Assembly: GCA_964019135.1 (NCBI GenBank)
Contig: OZ025258.1
Location: forward strand, 9,319,961-9,383,960
Origin: Arenicola marina
Taxonomy: Eukaryota; Annelida; Polychaeta; Arenicolidae
Length of the DNA: 64,000 nucleotides
Reading direction: 5' to 3'
Part shown: in pieces, positions 19,883-34,000 of the stretch
Position numbering within the stretch: position 1 is the first letter of the stretch
How the letters are laid out: each line of letters opens with the position of its first letter
Translations under genes and position numbers: made by a program
Notes under the pieces: generated by a model
Databases searched by the model: none
Told to the model about the DNA's origin: nothing
The model's input: only the letters and a program-made list of their open reading frames with translations

Positions 19883-22800
19883 TCCTTTCCATCAAATAAA
19901 ACGGCAGCTGCTTATGACCGTACGAAACGGCATAGAACTTAAAAGTTCATGTGTGAAACATCAAGGACATTTAAGTCACTTCGCGACAAAATCATGCAGG
20001 TGTGTAGGCGTTCTGGTGACCCTGCCGGACCTCCTGAGGGCACACGGGCTTGGGTTTGTGTGACCGGATTCCTGCCCGGTTGGTGTAGCTTTCCCGACCT
20101 CTCCGTTCTCTGCATCTGATCTCGGAAGAGACACACCTGTTAGTTGGGGACTCGTTTCTTGGGTCTGTCGAAGGTGAACCCTATTTCTTCGGAAGGTGCC
20201 GCTTGGTGTTTCCACCTCATAGGATCTTTCGTCTAATCTCTTGCTGACCACGACCTTGTCCCACTCCTTGCGTCCCAATCTGAAAGGTTGCATCCGCACA
20301 ACATCTCCTTCCTCCAAGACCGGCAGGTCTTTCGCCGTTTTGTCATATTCCTTTGCCTGGTACTTTTTCTGTTCAATTAACTTTTCCCTATCCCTGTTAA
20401 GGGCGTCTTCGCCCCTTGGCGCCAAGAGTTTGCTCGTCATTGGCAGCAACGTTCTTGTGCGTCTGTTCAAGAACCTTTGTGCAGGACTGGTCCCAACGCC
20501 TTGGGTCGGCGTGTTGCGTATCTCCAGCAGGGCCATATAAGGGTCGGTCCTCGATGATTTACATTTCTTTAGCATGTATTTTGCTGCTTTCACAGCAGAT
20601 TCCGCCTTGCCGTTGGCACTTTGATGTCCAGGGGCACTCGTTTGGTGATTAAAGTCCCATTTCTCAACAAAGTCCTGAAATTCTGCAGAGGTGTACTGAG
20701 GCCCATTGTCGGTAACGACGAGAGACGGAATGCCACATCGCGCAAAGTGTGCCTTAAGCTTCTTGATGACATTCTTGGTGGTCGTTGTATACAGTCTGTC
20801 AATCTCCCAGAAGTTGCTCATCTGATCCACTATAACTTCCCACGAGAACATGTCAATGCCAACTTGCTCCCACTGCCTTGCTGGCGTATCATGGGGCATG
20901 AGAGTCTCCTTTTGTTGTGCCTTTTCGTATGTCCTACACGCCTCACAAGTTTCCACAACCTGTTTTATGTCCACTGACATACAGGGCCAATAGACACATT
21001 CTCTGGCGCGCCGCAGGGTGCTCTCAATACCTAGATGGGATCGGTGGAGGGCCTCCTTGACGCTCTTCCTCATTCCTTCGGGGACAATGACGCGTTCACC
21101 TCGGAATACGAGCCCGTCGTGGACAGTGTATTCATCTCGCGTACTGAAGTACGCATGCACTTGGCTCGGTAGATCTTCCTTGGTCTCCGGCCAGCCATGT
21201 TGTATCACGCTTTTTAGAGTCTGCATGGAATCATCATTCATCGTAGCTAACTGGAGTACTTTAAGGCGGCCCAAACTGATTGGTAGATGTTGGACAGCAT
21301 TTACAGCGGTGAACGATTCTGTGTTTCCCTCGTAAGGCAGGGAATCACGTGACAACATATCCGAAATGAGCATCTTGCTCCCTTGTTGGTATTTCACGTC
21401 ACAGTCATACTGCAGAAGCCGCATTAACATGCCCTGGAGACGTTTGGGTGCCTTGTGCAGAGGCTTCTGCACCATCATCTCCAGCGGTTTGTGGTCGCTC
21501 AGTACGATCGTCTTCCGCTCGTACGTATATTGGTGAAACCGTTCAAGCGCGAATACTATCGCAAGGCACTCCTTTTCAATCTGTGCGTATCTGGTTTCAG
21601 TGTCAGTTAGTGCTCGACTAGCGTATGCAAGGGGCTTGTTTCTCTGTAAGAGTGCGGCGCCCAGACCTGTCTCACTGGCATCACACTCTATTACAAGTTC
21701 CTCACGCGGATCGTAGTATGCGAGAATTGGGCTCTCAGTCGCAAGCTTTTTGACTTGTTCAAACGCTCGATCCTGCAGGTCCGTCCAATGCCAAGAAACG
21801 TCAGGCCTGGTCAACCTCCGGATCGGCTCCATGACGTCGGATAACCCGGGAAGGAACTTCGCTAGATAGCCCACTGTCCCTTGTAGCCGCTGGACACTTT
21901 TGACATCGGTGGGTTTCTTCAGCTGGAGAATTGCTTCCACTTTCTTTTCATCTGGCTTCAACCCGTCTGCAGTGACGCGATGTCCCATGAACTCAACTTC
22001 TCCAGTCTTAAACTGGGACTTCTCCCCGTTCAATTTGAGACCCTTTTCTTCGCATCTCTCGAGAAAGAACTTCATGTTCCGGTCATGGTTCTCATCATCA
22101 CATCCGAAAACTAATATATCGTCTGCGATGCACGCCACTCCTGTCAAACCTTCAATCGCCTGGTGAAGCTTCCGCTGGAATATTTCCGAACTGACACACA
22201 TTCCAAATGGGAGACGTAACCACCTGAACCTCCCAAATGGTGTGATACTTGTTGTGAGGATACTGCTTTCATAGTCGAGCTCACAGTGCCAGTACCCAGA
22301 TCGCAGGTCTAGCTTTGAAATTACGCGGGCCTTCGCAAGTTCAGGCAACACGTCATCCATTGTAGGCAGTGGGTATCTCTCCCGTTGAAGAACCTTGTTG
22401 AGTGGTCGCGGGTCTATGCATACTCGAAGCGATCCGTTCTTCTTCTGTTGCACCGAGATCTGGCTGCACCAATCAGTCGGGTCCTCAATAGGACACAATA
22501 CACCCATTCTGACCATTCGGTCTAGTTCTGCCTTGAGTTTCGTCTTCATAGATATTGGTACCCGCCTTGGGGGACACTGCACTGGTTTCGCACCCTCTGC
22601 AACACGTAGGTGAACCTGTCCTGGCAGTGTGCCGAGGACGTCATCATCAAAAACCTTCGAGAACGCGTTGAGTAGTCCTCTCGGAGAGCTTTGGCTATTC
22701 ATACCGCTGATTTGCTCAAAATTGTCATAATTCACTGTTATAAGGTTCATAGCCTCTGCTGCTTTCCTACCTTACAGCGGCATGAAATCGTCTTCCACGA

Positions 22801-24119
22801 TCTGGAATTCTAGGGAGTACTTCTTTTTGTTCTTTGGATTCTTTACTGAGACTCGGGTCTTCCCTGAGACAGACCGCGTGGTTTTGTTCCACATCTGTAG
22901 CGTGACGTCAGAGGGTTCCAAGCTGGTTCTGTCAACGTACTTTGCAGGAAGCACATTAACTGTGGCGCCGTCATCTATCTGAAACTTCACGGAGTTTCCA
23001 TGTAGCAGCATGTGAGCATACAGCGGACCTTTAGTACGCTTGTCGTTTTGCACTGTGGAGACCTGCTGTACGGACAGTACATATTCCTCACTGCTCAAGT
23101 CAGAGTTTGATGGATCACCATCAACCCCATGTATCAGCTTACGTCCAGCCTGGAAGCAGCAGACAGCGAAATGGTTTCTCTTTTTGCACTTGGCACACGA
23201 TTTACCCCAGGCCGGGCAAAACTCTTTTTTTCGTGTGTAGCTGAGACCACAGAACTTGCACTGTATGGTCGGCGCTTCACGTGGGTAACGGTAGTGTTCT
23301 TGCTTCCTTGGGAAGTGACCTTGGTTGGCTCTGTCACCTGACTTTGGCTTCGCTGTGTGAGTAACCTTGTGTACCGCTTCTGTTCCTGTATCACCCATTG
23401 TCAACACCTGAGTCGATGCAGCTTCAGCTGATCGGCAAATATCCACAGCATTTTTGAATGTCAGGCGCCTCCTTTGTAACAGCAATTTCCTTGTTGTCGC
23501 ATCTCTTATGCCTGTCACGATATGGTCTCTCATCAGTGAATCGCTCAGGCAATCACAAAAATTTTATGATTTGGACATATGTTGCAGCACAGAAAGATAA
23601 GCATCAAAAGACTCATCTGGTTTTTGCTCTCGTTTGTTAAAAACGTATCTTTCATATGTCTCGTTCACTTCCCCTTGTATAACTGTGTCCAGTTTTTGAA
23701 TGATCAGCTGCACATCATCTTTGTCTTCAGTGGCAGTGAAAGTCAGTGCGTTGTAGAGCTTTAGCCCAACAGGACCCATGGCATTGAGGAATACTGCCAG
23801 TTTGTATGACTTTTCATGCTTGTCCAGTTCTGTTATTATACCGTAGTTGTGATACAACTGCTTGAACATACTCCATTCCTCTTTCGCATCCTCTTTTAGT
23901 TTCAATTGCGGTGGAGGGTTACCGTGCAGTGGTTTTGCAGCCATGTTCAGTTGTGGAGTTTTGGCGAGCAGTGTAGTTCTTTGTTCTGGCCTTAGCGTGG
24001 CTTGAGCGCGACTTGCTCTCGGCACTTGTTCTCAGAGTTCATATGTGTTCACCACATTATACATTAACCAGAAACAGTTCATACCTTGACCTCCATCATC
24101 CATCCCACCGCTGTCACCA

Positions 24120-24290
24120 TGTTTCAATACATATGTTCCTTAGTATATGTACGAAATGAATCGTTCGGTCCGGTTTAGATAATACAACAACAACCACAGC
24201 TTGGTGTTACATCCGGGCTCCTTTTATTATAATTGCTTGGAATACACTAGGCGTATAAAATTGAGGAGGTCAATATGAAATATTGAGACA
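24120..24290 (-). repeat. 5' LTR of the gypsy element
   Basis: 171 bp with TG...CA ends, followed in element orientation by the primer-binding site at 24104-24119 and bordered outside by AAGTG. Confidence 0.9.
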
Positions 24291-24295
24291 AAGTG

Positions 24296-25150
24296 TGAAA
24301 CAGTTTGTCAAACTTTTCCCACCGAATTTAAGCCTAGGTGACCTATATATCACAACTTGCAGAAAATATGATTGTTTCATTCTATAAATTCAGAAACTTA
24401 ATAAATATCATCATTTTGGCTGTGATCTGACAAATGTATCTATCCTGAGATACAGCAGAACTCTGTCATCAGTACTGATACTTATAGCAAAGCATCGGGA
24501 AGTATAAAAACTGATAACATTTACCACTAAGTTAAAAACCTGTAGTTAATTGAAATCACAGGTACGGCTAAGAGACTCAATTTGGCGGTCTGGCATGCAT
24601 AAGATATAGGCAAAAGAAATTTTAGATGATTCAACATGTTAAAGGACTGACTCCTATTTGTATGTTGACCTCTTTAGTTTGGGCAGGAAAAACTCAATAT
24701 GCCACTTTAAAAGACAAAACATGTCACAAATGAGGACTGTTTGATGTAGCCTCCTCATAATCCACTTGTAAACTTCTGTTAAAATAGTTTTCTCACACCT
24801 TTAATGTCTATAGTTTCTATATCATGTATATCTTAAAATATATGGTCAAATATATAGAGTTGTAGCTATTTAGAAATATATGGAAAAACTCTGCTTGTAT
24901 TGTTAAAAAAGTTATTAAAATCATAATTCTAGATAGCCTGAAAATATGATGTTAAAGTTATATGACTGTTCATGCAGGTTATGTCAGTACGCTGATGTCA
25001 CCTCACAAGTCTGTATCGCCACTCATCATGCTGATCCAATGTTGAACTTTTGTTGAAATATTAAGTTTAATTGTATGTTATGTTACATGCAACCATCTTG
25101 CTTCACTTAAATATATGCTTTCATGGAATTTATAAAGTGCTTGGGATGGG
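24296..25150. other. AT-rich spacer, no gene seen
   Basis: About 0.85 kb of AT-rich sequence between the retrotransposon and the large minisatellite. I see no coding signal. Confidence 0.5.
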
Positions 25151-28100
25151 GTAATGTTGTCCAGGGAAGAGGGAATGCTGTTTCTGGCATAAGAGTGCTA
25201 TCACCAGGGGATACTTCTATGGGGAAGTGGCAATGCTGCCCTGAGGAAAAGGGAATTCTGTCCTTGGGTGAAAGGGCATGCTTCCATGGCAGAGAGGGAA
25301 TACTGTCACTGGGGGAGAGGGAATACTGTCACTGGGGGAGAGGGAATACTGTCACTGGGGGAGAGGGAATACTGTCCTGGGGGAGAGGGTGTGCTGTCTT
25401 TGGGAGATAGGAAATGCTGTCTTTGAGGGAGATGGAATGCTGTGGCTCTAGGAAAGGGAATACTGTCCTGGGGGAGAGGGAATACTGTCCTGGGGGAGAG
25501 GGAATACTGTCCTAGGGGAGAGGGCATGCTTCCATGGAAGAGAGGGAATACTGTCCTGGGGGAGAGGGAATACTGTCCTAGGGGAGAGGGCATGCTTCCA
25601 TGGAAGAGAGGGAATACTGTCCTGGGGGAGAGGGAATACTGTCCTAGGGGAGAGGGCATGCTTCCATGGAAGAGAGGGAATACTGTCCTGGGGGAGAGGG
25701 AATACTGTCCTGGGGGAGAGGGCATGCTTCCATGGCAGAGAGGGAATACTGTACTGGGGAAGAGGGAATACTGTCCTGGGGGAGAGGGAATACTGTTCTG
25801 GGGGAGAGGGCATGCTTCCATGGAAGAGAGGGAATACTGTCCTGGGGGAGAGGGCATGCTTCCATGGCAGAGAGGGAATACTGTACTGGGGGAGAGGGAA
25901 TACTGTCCTGGGGGAGAGGGCATGCTTCCATGAATGAGAGGGAATACTGTCCTGGGGGAGAGGGAATACTGTCCTGGGGGGAGGGAATACTGTCCTAGGG
26001 GAGAGGGAATACTGTCCTGGGGGAGAGGGAATACTGTCCTGGGGGAGAGGGCATGCTTCCATGGAAGAGAGGGAATACTGTCCTGGGAGAGAGGGAATAC
26101 TGTCCTAGGGGAGAGGGCATGCTTCCATGGAAGAGAGGAAATACTGTACTGGGGGAGAGGGAATACTGTCCTAGGGGAGAGGGCATGCTTCCATGGCAGA
26201 GAGGGAATACTGTACTGGGGGAGAGGGCATGCTTCCATGGCAGAGAGGGAATACTGTACTGGGGGAGAGGGAATACTGTTCTGGGGGAGAGGGCATGCTT
26301 CCATGGAAGAGAGGGAATACTGTCCTGGGGGAGAGGGAATACTGTCCTGGGGGAGAGGGCATGCTTCCATGGCAGAAAGGGAATACTGTACTGGGGGAGA
26401 GGGAATACTGTCCTGGTGGAGAGGGCATGCTTCCATGGAAGAGAGGGAATACTGTCCTGGGGGAGAGGGAACACTGTCCTAGGGGAGAGGGAATACTGTC
26501 CCAGGGGAGAGGGCATGCTTCCATGGAAGAGAGGGAATACTGTCCTGGGGGAGAGGGCATGCTTCCATGGAAAAGAGGGAATACTGTCCTGGGGGAGAGG
26601 GAATACTGTCCTAGGGGAGAGGGCATGCTTCCATGGCAGAGAGGGAATACTGTACTGGGGGAGAGGGAATACTGTCCTGGGGGAGAGGGCATGCTTCCAT
26701 GGAAGAGAGGGAATACTGTCCTGGGGGAGAGGGAATACTGTCCTAGGGGAGAGGGCATGCTTCCATGGAAGAGAGGGAATACTGTCCTGGTGGAGAGGGA
26801 ATACTGTCCTAGGGGAGAAGGCATGCTTCCATGGAAGAGAGGGAATACTGTCCTGGGGGAGAGGGAATACTGTCCTGGGGGAGAGGGCATGCTTCCATGG
26901 AAGAGAGGGAATACTGTCCTGGGGGAAAGGGAATACTGACCTGGGGGAGAGGGCATGCTTCCATGGCAGAGAGGGAATACTGTACTGGGGGAGAGGGAAT
27001 ACTGTCCTGGGGGAGAGGGCATGCTTCCATGGAAGAGAGGGAATACTGTCCTGGGGGAGAGGGAATACTGTCCTGGAGGAGAGGGAATACTGTCCCAGGG
27101 GAGAGGGCAGGCTTCCATGGAAGAGAGGGAATACTGTCCTGGGGGAGAGGGCATGCTTCCATGGAAGAGAGGGAATACTGTCCTGGGGGAGAGGGAATAC
27201 TGTCCTAGCGGAGAGGGCATGCTTCCATGGCAGAGAGGAAATACTGTACTGGGGGAGAGGGAATACTGTCCTGGGGGAGAGGGCATGCTTCCATGGAAGA
27301 GAGGGAATACTGTCCTGGGGGAGAGGGAATACTGTCCTATGGGAGAGGGCATGCTTCCATGGAAGAGAGGGAATACTGTCCTGGGGGAGAGGGAATACTG
27401 TCCCGGGGGAGAGGGCATGCTTCCATGGAAGAGAGGGAATACTGTCCTGAGGGAGAGGGCATGCTTTCATGGAAGAGATGGAATACTGTCCTGGGGGAGA
27501 GGGAATACTGTCCTAGGGGAGAGGGCATGCTTCCATGGAAGAGAGGGAATACTGTCCTGGGGGAGAGGGAATACTGTCCTGGGGGAGAGGGAATACTGTC
27601 CTAGGGGTAAGGGCATGCTTCCATGGAAGAGAGGGAATACTGTCCTGGGGGAGAGGGAATACTGTCCTAGGGGAGAGGGCATGCTTCCATGGAAGAGAGG
27701 GAATACTGTCCTGGTGGAGAGGGAATACTGTCCTAGGGGAGAGGGCATGCTTCCATGAAAGAGAGGGAATACTGTCCTGGGGGAGAGGGAATACTGTCCT
27801 GGGGGAGAGGGAATACTGTCCTAGGGGAGAGGGCATGCTTCCATGGAAGAGAGGGAATACTGTCCTGGGGGAGAGGGAATACTGTCCTAGGGGAGAGGGC
27901 ATGCTTCCATGGAAGAGAGGGAATACTGTCCTGGTGGAGAGGGAATACTGTCCTAGGGGAGAGGGCATGCTTCCATGGAAGAGAGGGAATACTGTCCTGG
28001 GGGAGAGGGAATACTGTCCTGGGGGAGAGGGCATGCTTCCATGGAAGAGAGGGAATACTGTCCTGGGGGAGAGGGAATACTGTCCTAGGGGAGAGGGCAT

Positions 28101-31060
28101 GCTTCCATGGCAGAGAGGGAATACTGTACTGGGGGAGAGGGAATACTGTCCTTGGGGAGAGGGCATGCTTCCATGGAAGAGAGGGCATGCTTCCACGGAA
28201 GAGAGGGAATACTGTCCTGGGGGAGAGGGAATACTGTCCTGGGGGAGAGGGAATACTGTCCCAGGGGAGAGGGCAGGCTTCCATGGAAGAGAGGGAATAC
28301 TGTCCTGGGGGAGAGGGCATGCTTCCATGGAAGAGAGGGAATACTGTCCTGGGGGAGAGGGAATACTGTCCTAGGGGAGAGGGCATGCTTCCATGGCAGA
28401 GAGGGAATACTGTACTGGGGGAGAGGGAATACTGTCCTGGGGGAGAGGGCATGCTTCCATGGAAGAGAGGGAATACTGTCCTGGGGGAGAGGGAATACTG
28501 TCCTATAGGAGAGGGCATGCTTCCATGGAAGAGAGGGAATACTGTCCTGGGGGAGAGGGAATACTGTCCTGGGGGAGAGGGCATGCTTCCATGGAAGAGA
28601 GGGAGTACTGTCCTGGGGGAGAGGGCATGCTTTCATGGAAGAGAGGGAATACTGTCCTGGGGGAGAGGGAATACTGTCCTAGGGGAGAGGGCATGCTTCC
28701 ATGAAAGAGAGGGAATACTGTCCTGGGGGAGAGGGAATACTGTCCTATAGGAGAGGGCATGCTTCCATGGAAGAGAGGGAATACTGTCCTGGGGGAGAGG
28801 GAATACTGTCCTATAGGAGAGGGCATGCTTCCATGGAAGAGAGGGAATACTGTCCTGGGGGAGAGGGAATACTGTCCTGGGGGAGAGGGCATGCTTCCAT
28901 GGAAGAGAGGGAGTACTGTCCTGGGGGAGAGGGCATGCTTTCATGGAAGAGAGGGAATACTGTCCTGGGGGAGAGGGAATACTGTCCTAGGGGAGAGGGA
29001 ATACTGTCCTAGGGGTGAGGGCATTCTTCCATAGAAGAGAGGGAATACTGTCCTGGGGAAGAGGGAATACTGTCCTAGGGGAGAGGGCATGCTTCCATGG
29101 AAGAGAGGGAATACTGTCCTGGGGGAGAGGGAATACTGTCCTTGGGGAGAGGGCATGCTTCCATGGCAGAGAGGGAATACTGTACTGGGGGAGAGGGAAT
29201 ACTGTCCTGGGGGAGAGGGCATGCTTCCATGGAAGAGAGGGAATACTGTCCTGGGGGAGAGAGAATACTGTCCTAGGGGAGAGGGCATGCTTCCATGGAG
29301 GAGAGGGAATACTGTCCTGGGGGAGAGGGAATACTGTCCTGGGGGAGAGGGAATACTGTCCTGGGGGAGAGGGAATACTGTCCTAGGGGTGAGGGCATGC
29401 TTCCATGGAAGAGAGGGAATACTGTCCTGGGGGAGAGGGAATACTGTCCTAGGGGAGAGGGCATGCTTCCATGGAAGAGAGGGAATACTGTCCTGGGGGA
29501 GAGGGAATACTGTCCTAGGGGAGAGGGCATGCTTCCATGGCAGAGAGGGAATACTGTACTGAGGGAGAGGGAATACTGTCCTGGGGGAGAGGGAATACGG
29601 TCCTATGGGAGAGGGCATGCTTCCATGGAAGAGAGGGAATACTGTCCTGGGGGAGAGGGAATACTGTCCTAGCGGAGAGGGCATGCTTCCATGGAAGAGA
29701 GGGAATACTGTCCTGGGGGAGAGGGAATACTGTCCTGGGGGAGAGGGCATGCTTCCATGGAAGAGAGGGAATACTGTCCTGGGGGAGAGGGAATACTGTT
29801 CTGGGGGAGAGGGCATGCTTCCATGGAAGAGAGGGAATACTGTCCTGGGGGAGAGGGAATACTGTCCTGGGGGAGAGGGCATGCTTCCATGGCAGAAAGG
29901 GAATACTGTACTGGGGGAGAGGGAATACTGTCCTGGTGGAGAGGGCATGCTTCCATGGAAGAGAGGGAATACTGTCCTGGGGGAGAGGGAACACTGTCCT
30001 AGGGGAGAGGGAATACTGTCCCAGGGGAGAGGGCATGCTTCCATGGAAGAGAGGGAATACTGTCCTGGGGGAGAGGGCATGCTTCCATGGAAAAGAGGGA
30101 ATACTGTCCTGGGGGAGAGGGAATACTGTCCTAGGGGAGAGGGCATGCTTCCATGGCAGAGAGGGAATACTGTACTGGGGGAGAGGGAATACTGTCCTGG
30201 GGGAGAGGGCATGCTTCCATGGAAGAGAGGGAATACTGTCCTGGGGGAGAGGGAATACTGTCCTAGGGGAGAGGGCATGCTTCCATGGAAGAGAGGGAAT
30301 ACTGTCCTGGTGGAGAGGGAATACTGTCCTAGGGGAGAAGGCATGCTTCCATGGAAGAGAGGGAATACTGTCCTGGGGGAGAGGGAATACTGTCCTGGGG
30401 GAGAGGGCATGCTTCCATGGAAGAGAGGGAATACTGTCCTGGGGGAAAGGGAATACTGACCTGGGGGAGAGGGCATGCTTCCATGGCAGAGAGGGAATAC
30501 TGTACTGGGGGAGAGGGAATACTGTCCTGGGGGAGAGGGCATGCTTCCATGGAAGAGAGGGAATACTGTCCTGGGGGAGAGGGAATACTGTCCTGGAGGA
30601 GAGGGAATACTGTCCCAGGGGAGAGGGCAGGCTTCCATGGAAGAGAGGGAATACTGTCCTGGGGGAGAGGGCATGCTTCCATGGAAGAGAGGGAATACTG
30701 TCCTGGGGGAGAGGGAATACTGTCCTAGCGGAGAGGGCATGCTTCCATGGCAGAGAGGAAATACTGTACTGGGGGAGAGGGAATACTGTCCTGGGGGAGA
30801 GGGCATGCTTCCATGGAAGAGAGGGAATACTGTCCTGGGGGAGAGGGAATACTGTCCTGGGGGAGAGGGAATACTGTCCTAGGGGTGAGGGCATGCTTCC
30901 ATGGAAGAGAGGGAATACTGTCCTGGGGGAGAGGGAATACTGTCCTAGGGGAGAGGGCATGCTTCCATGGAAGAGAGGGAATACTCTCCTGGGGGAGAGA
31001 GAATACTGTCCTAGGGGAGAGGGAATACTGTCCCGGGGGAGAGGGAATACTCTCCTGGGG
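25151..31060. repeat. Giant minisatellite, 22-bp section
   Basis: About 5.9 kb of 22-bp units of two alternating types: ggaatactgtcctgggggag(ag) and ggcatgcttccatggaagag(ag). Order of types varies, usually two or three of the first for one of the second. A block of about 1 kb at 26.27-27.32 kb recurs almost unchanged at 29.79-30.84 kb (offset 3520 bp), and shorter blocks recur with a 308-bp offset near 28.5-28.9 kb. Long open frames on both strands exist only because the units lack stops; they encode [20 protein letters not shown] or EREYCPGGEGMLPWKRGNTV and are not genes. Confidence 0.92.
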
Positions 31061-34000
31061 GACAGGTAATGCTGTCTTTGGGGGAGAGGGAATGTTGTCT
31101 TTGGGGGAGATGGAATGCTGTGGCTCTGGGAAAGGGAATACTGTCCTGGGGGAGAGGACTTACTGACCTGGGGGAGAGGGAATGCTGTCACTGGAGGAGA
31201 AGGATTACTGTCGCTGGGGGAGAGGGATGGTTGTCACTGGAGGAGAAGGATTACTGTCCCTGGGGGAGAGGGATGGTTGTCACTGGGGGAGAAGGATTAC
31301 TGCCCTGGGGGAGAGGGAATGCTGTCACTGGGGGAGAAAGATTACTGTCCCTGGAGGAGAGGGATGGTTGTCACTGGAGGAGAAGGATTACTGTCCCTGG
31401 GGGAGAGGGATGGTTGTCACTGGAGGAGAAGGATTACTGCCCTGGGGGAGAGGGAATGCTGTCACTGGGGGAGAAGGATTACTGTCCCTGGAGGAGAGGG
31501 ATGGTTGTCACTGGAGGAGAAGGATTACTGTCCCTGGGGGAGAGGGATGGTTGTCACTGGAGGAGAAGGATTACTGTCCCTGGGGGAGAGGGAATGCTGT
31601 CACTGGGGGAGAAGGATTACTGTCTCTGGAGAAGAGGGAATGCTGTCACTGGGGGAGAGGGCAAACTTTCCTGAGGGAGAGGGAATACTGTCCCTGGGGG
31701 AGAGAACTTACTGACCTGGGGGAGAGGGAATGCTGTCACTGGAGGAGAAGGATTACTGTCCCTGGGGGAGAGGGATGGTTGTCACTGGAGAAGAAGGATT
31801 ACTGTCCCTGGGGGAGAGAGAAGGTTGTCACTGGAGCAGAAGGATTACTTTACCTGGGGGAGAGGGAATGCTGTCACTGGGGGAGAGGGCAAACTTTCAT
31901 GAGGCAGAGAGAATACTTTCCCTGGGGGAGAGGACTTACTGACCTGGGGGAGAGGGAATGCTGTCACTGGAGGAGAAGGATTACTGTCCCTGGTGGAGAG
32001 GGATGGTTGTCACTGGAGGAGAAGGATTACTGTCCCTGGGGGAGAGGGAAGGTTGTCACTGGAGGAGAAGGATTACTGTCCCTGGGGGACAGGTAATGCT
32101 GTCTTTGGGGGAGAGGAAATGTTGTCTTTGGGGAGGGAATACTGTCCTGGGGGAGAGGGAATACTGTCCTAGGGGAGAGGGCATGCTGTCTTTGGGGGAG
32201 AGGGAATGTTGTCTTTGGGGGAGATGGAATGCTGTGGCTCTGGGAAAGGGAATACTGTCCTGGGGGAGAGGGAATACTGTCCTGGGGGAGAGGGCATGCT
32301 TCCATGAAAGAGAGGGAATACTGTCCTGGGGGAGAGGGAATACTGTCCTAGGGGAGAGGGCATGCTTCCATGGAAGAGAGGGAATACTGTCCTGGGGGAG
32401 AGGGAATACTGTCCTGGGGGAGAGGGAATACTGTCCTAGGGGTGAGGGCATGCTTCCATGGAAGAGAGGGAATAGTGTCCTGGGGGAGAGGGAATACTGT
32501 CCTAGGGGAGAGGGCATGCTTCCATGGAAGAGAGGGAATACTCTCCTGGGGGAGAGAGAATACTGTCCTAGGGGAGAGGGAATACTGTCCCGGGGGAGAG
32601 GGAATACTGTCCTGGGGGACAGGTAATGCTGTCTTTTGGGGAGAGGGAATGTTGTCTGGAAAGGGAATACTGTCCTGGGGGAGAGGACTTACTGACCTGG
32701 GGGAGAGGGAATGCTGTCACTGGAGGAGAAGGATTACTGTCGCTGGGGGAGAGGGATGGTTGTTACTGGAGGAGAAGGATTACTGTCCCTGGGGGAGAGG
32801 GATGGTTGTCACTGGAGGAGAAGGATTACTGCCCTGGGGGAGAGGGAATGCTGTCACTGGGGGAGAAGGATTACTGTCCCTGGAGGAGAGGGATGGTTGT
32901 CACTGGAGGAGAAGGATTACTGTCCCTGGGGGAGAGGGATGGTTGTCACTGGAGGAGAAGGATTACTGTCCCTGGGGGAGAGGGAATGCTGTCACTGGGG
33001 GAGAAGGATTACTGTCCCTGGAGAAGAGGGAATGCTGTCACTGGGGGAGAGGGCAAACTTTCCTGACGGAGAGGGAATACTGTCCCTGGGGGAGAGGACT
33101 TACTGACCTGGGGGAGAGGGAATGCTGTCACTGGAGGAGAAGGATTACTGTCCCTGGGGGAGAGGGATGGTTGTCACTGGAGAAGAAGGATTACTGTCCC
33201 TGGGGGAGAGGGAAGGTTTTCACTGGAGCAGAAGGATTACTTTACCTGGGGGAGAGGGAATGCTGTCACTGGGGGAGAGGGCAAACTTTCCTGAGGGAGA
33301 GGGAATACTGTCCCTGGGGGAGAGGACTTACTGACCTGGGGGAGAGGGAATGCTGTCACTGGAGGAGAAGGATTACTGTCCCTGGGGGAGAGGGATGGTT
33401 GTCACTGGAGGAGAAGGATTACTCTCCCTGGGGGAGAGGGAAGATTGTCACTGGAGGAGAAGGATTACTTTCCCTGGGGGAGAGGGATGGTTGTCACTGG
33501 AGGAGAAGGATTACTGTCCCTGGGGGAGAGGGAATACTGTCACTGGGGGAGAAGGATTACTGTCCCTGGAGGAGAGGGAATGCTGTCACTGGGGGAGAGG
33601 GCAAACTTTCCTGAAGGAGAGGGAATACTGTCCCTGGGGGAGAGGGATTATTGTCCCTGGGGGAGAGGGATGGTTGTCACTAGAGGAGAAGGATTACTGT
33701 CCCTGGAGGAGAGGGAATGCTGTCACTGGGGGAGAGGGCAAACTTTCCTGAGGGAGAGGGAATACTGTCCCTGGGGGAGAGGACTTACTGACCTGGGGGA
33801 GAGGGAATGCTGTCACTGGAGGAGAAGGATTACTGTCCCTGGGGGAGAGGGAATGCTGTCACTGGGGGAGAAGGATTACTTTCCCTGGGGGAGGGATGGT
33901 TGTCACTGGAGGAGAAGGATTACTGTCCCTGGGGGAGAGGGAAGGTTGTCACTGGAGGAGAAGGATTACTGTCCCTGGGGGAGAGAGAATGCTGTCACTG

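Larger units (their letters stand above)
19712..24290 (-). mobile_element. Ty3/gypsy LTR retrotransposon (fossil copy)
   Basis: 4.58-kb element on the minus strand, flanked by a 5-bp target duplication AAGTG (19707-19711 and 24291-24295). Parts in element order: 5' LTR, a primer-binding site starting TGGTGACAGCGG right after it, gag with a CCHC-type zinc knuckle and an aspartic protease (about 24.0-22.8 kb), then reverse transcriptase (IADDILVFG), RNase H and integrase with an HHCC-type zinc region (about 22.75-20.0 kb), a purine tract and the 3' LTR. The order RT-RNase H-integrase places it in Ty3/gypsy. The LTRs differ at about 3 of 171 positions, so it is young. It appears lightly broken, about one or two breaks, though part of that could be normal gag-pol read-through. 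Confidence 0.93.

Noticed and set aside
25306-31191. Open frames of 370-620 residues on both strands in the giant minisatellite
   Set aside because: They are translations of 22-bp units with no stop; both strands and several frames are open at once, and no domain is visible.
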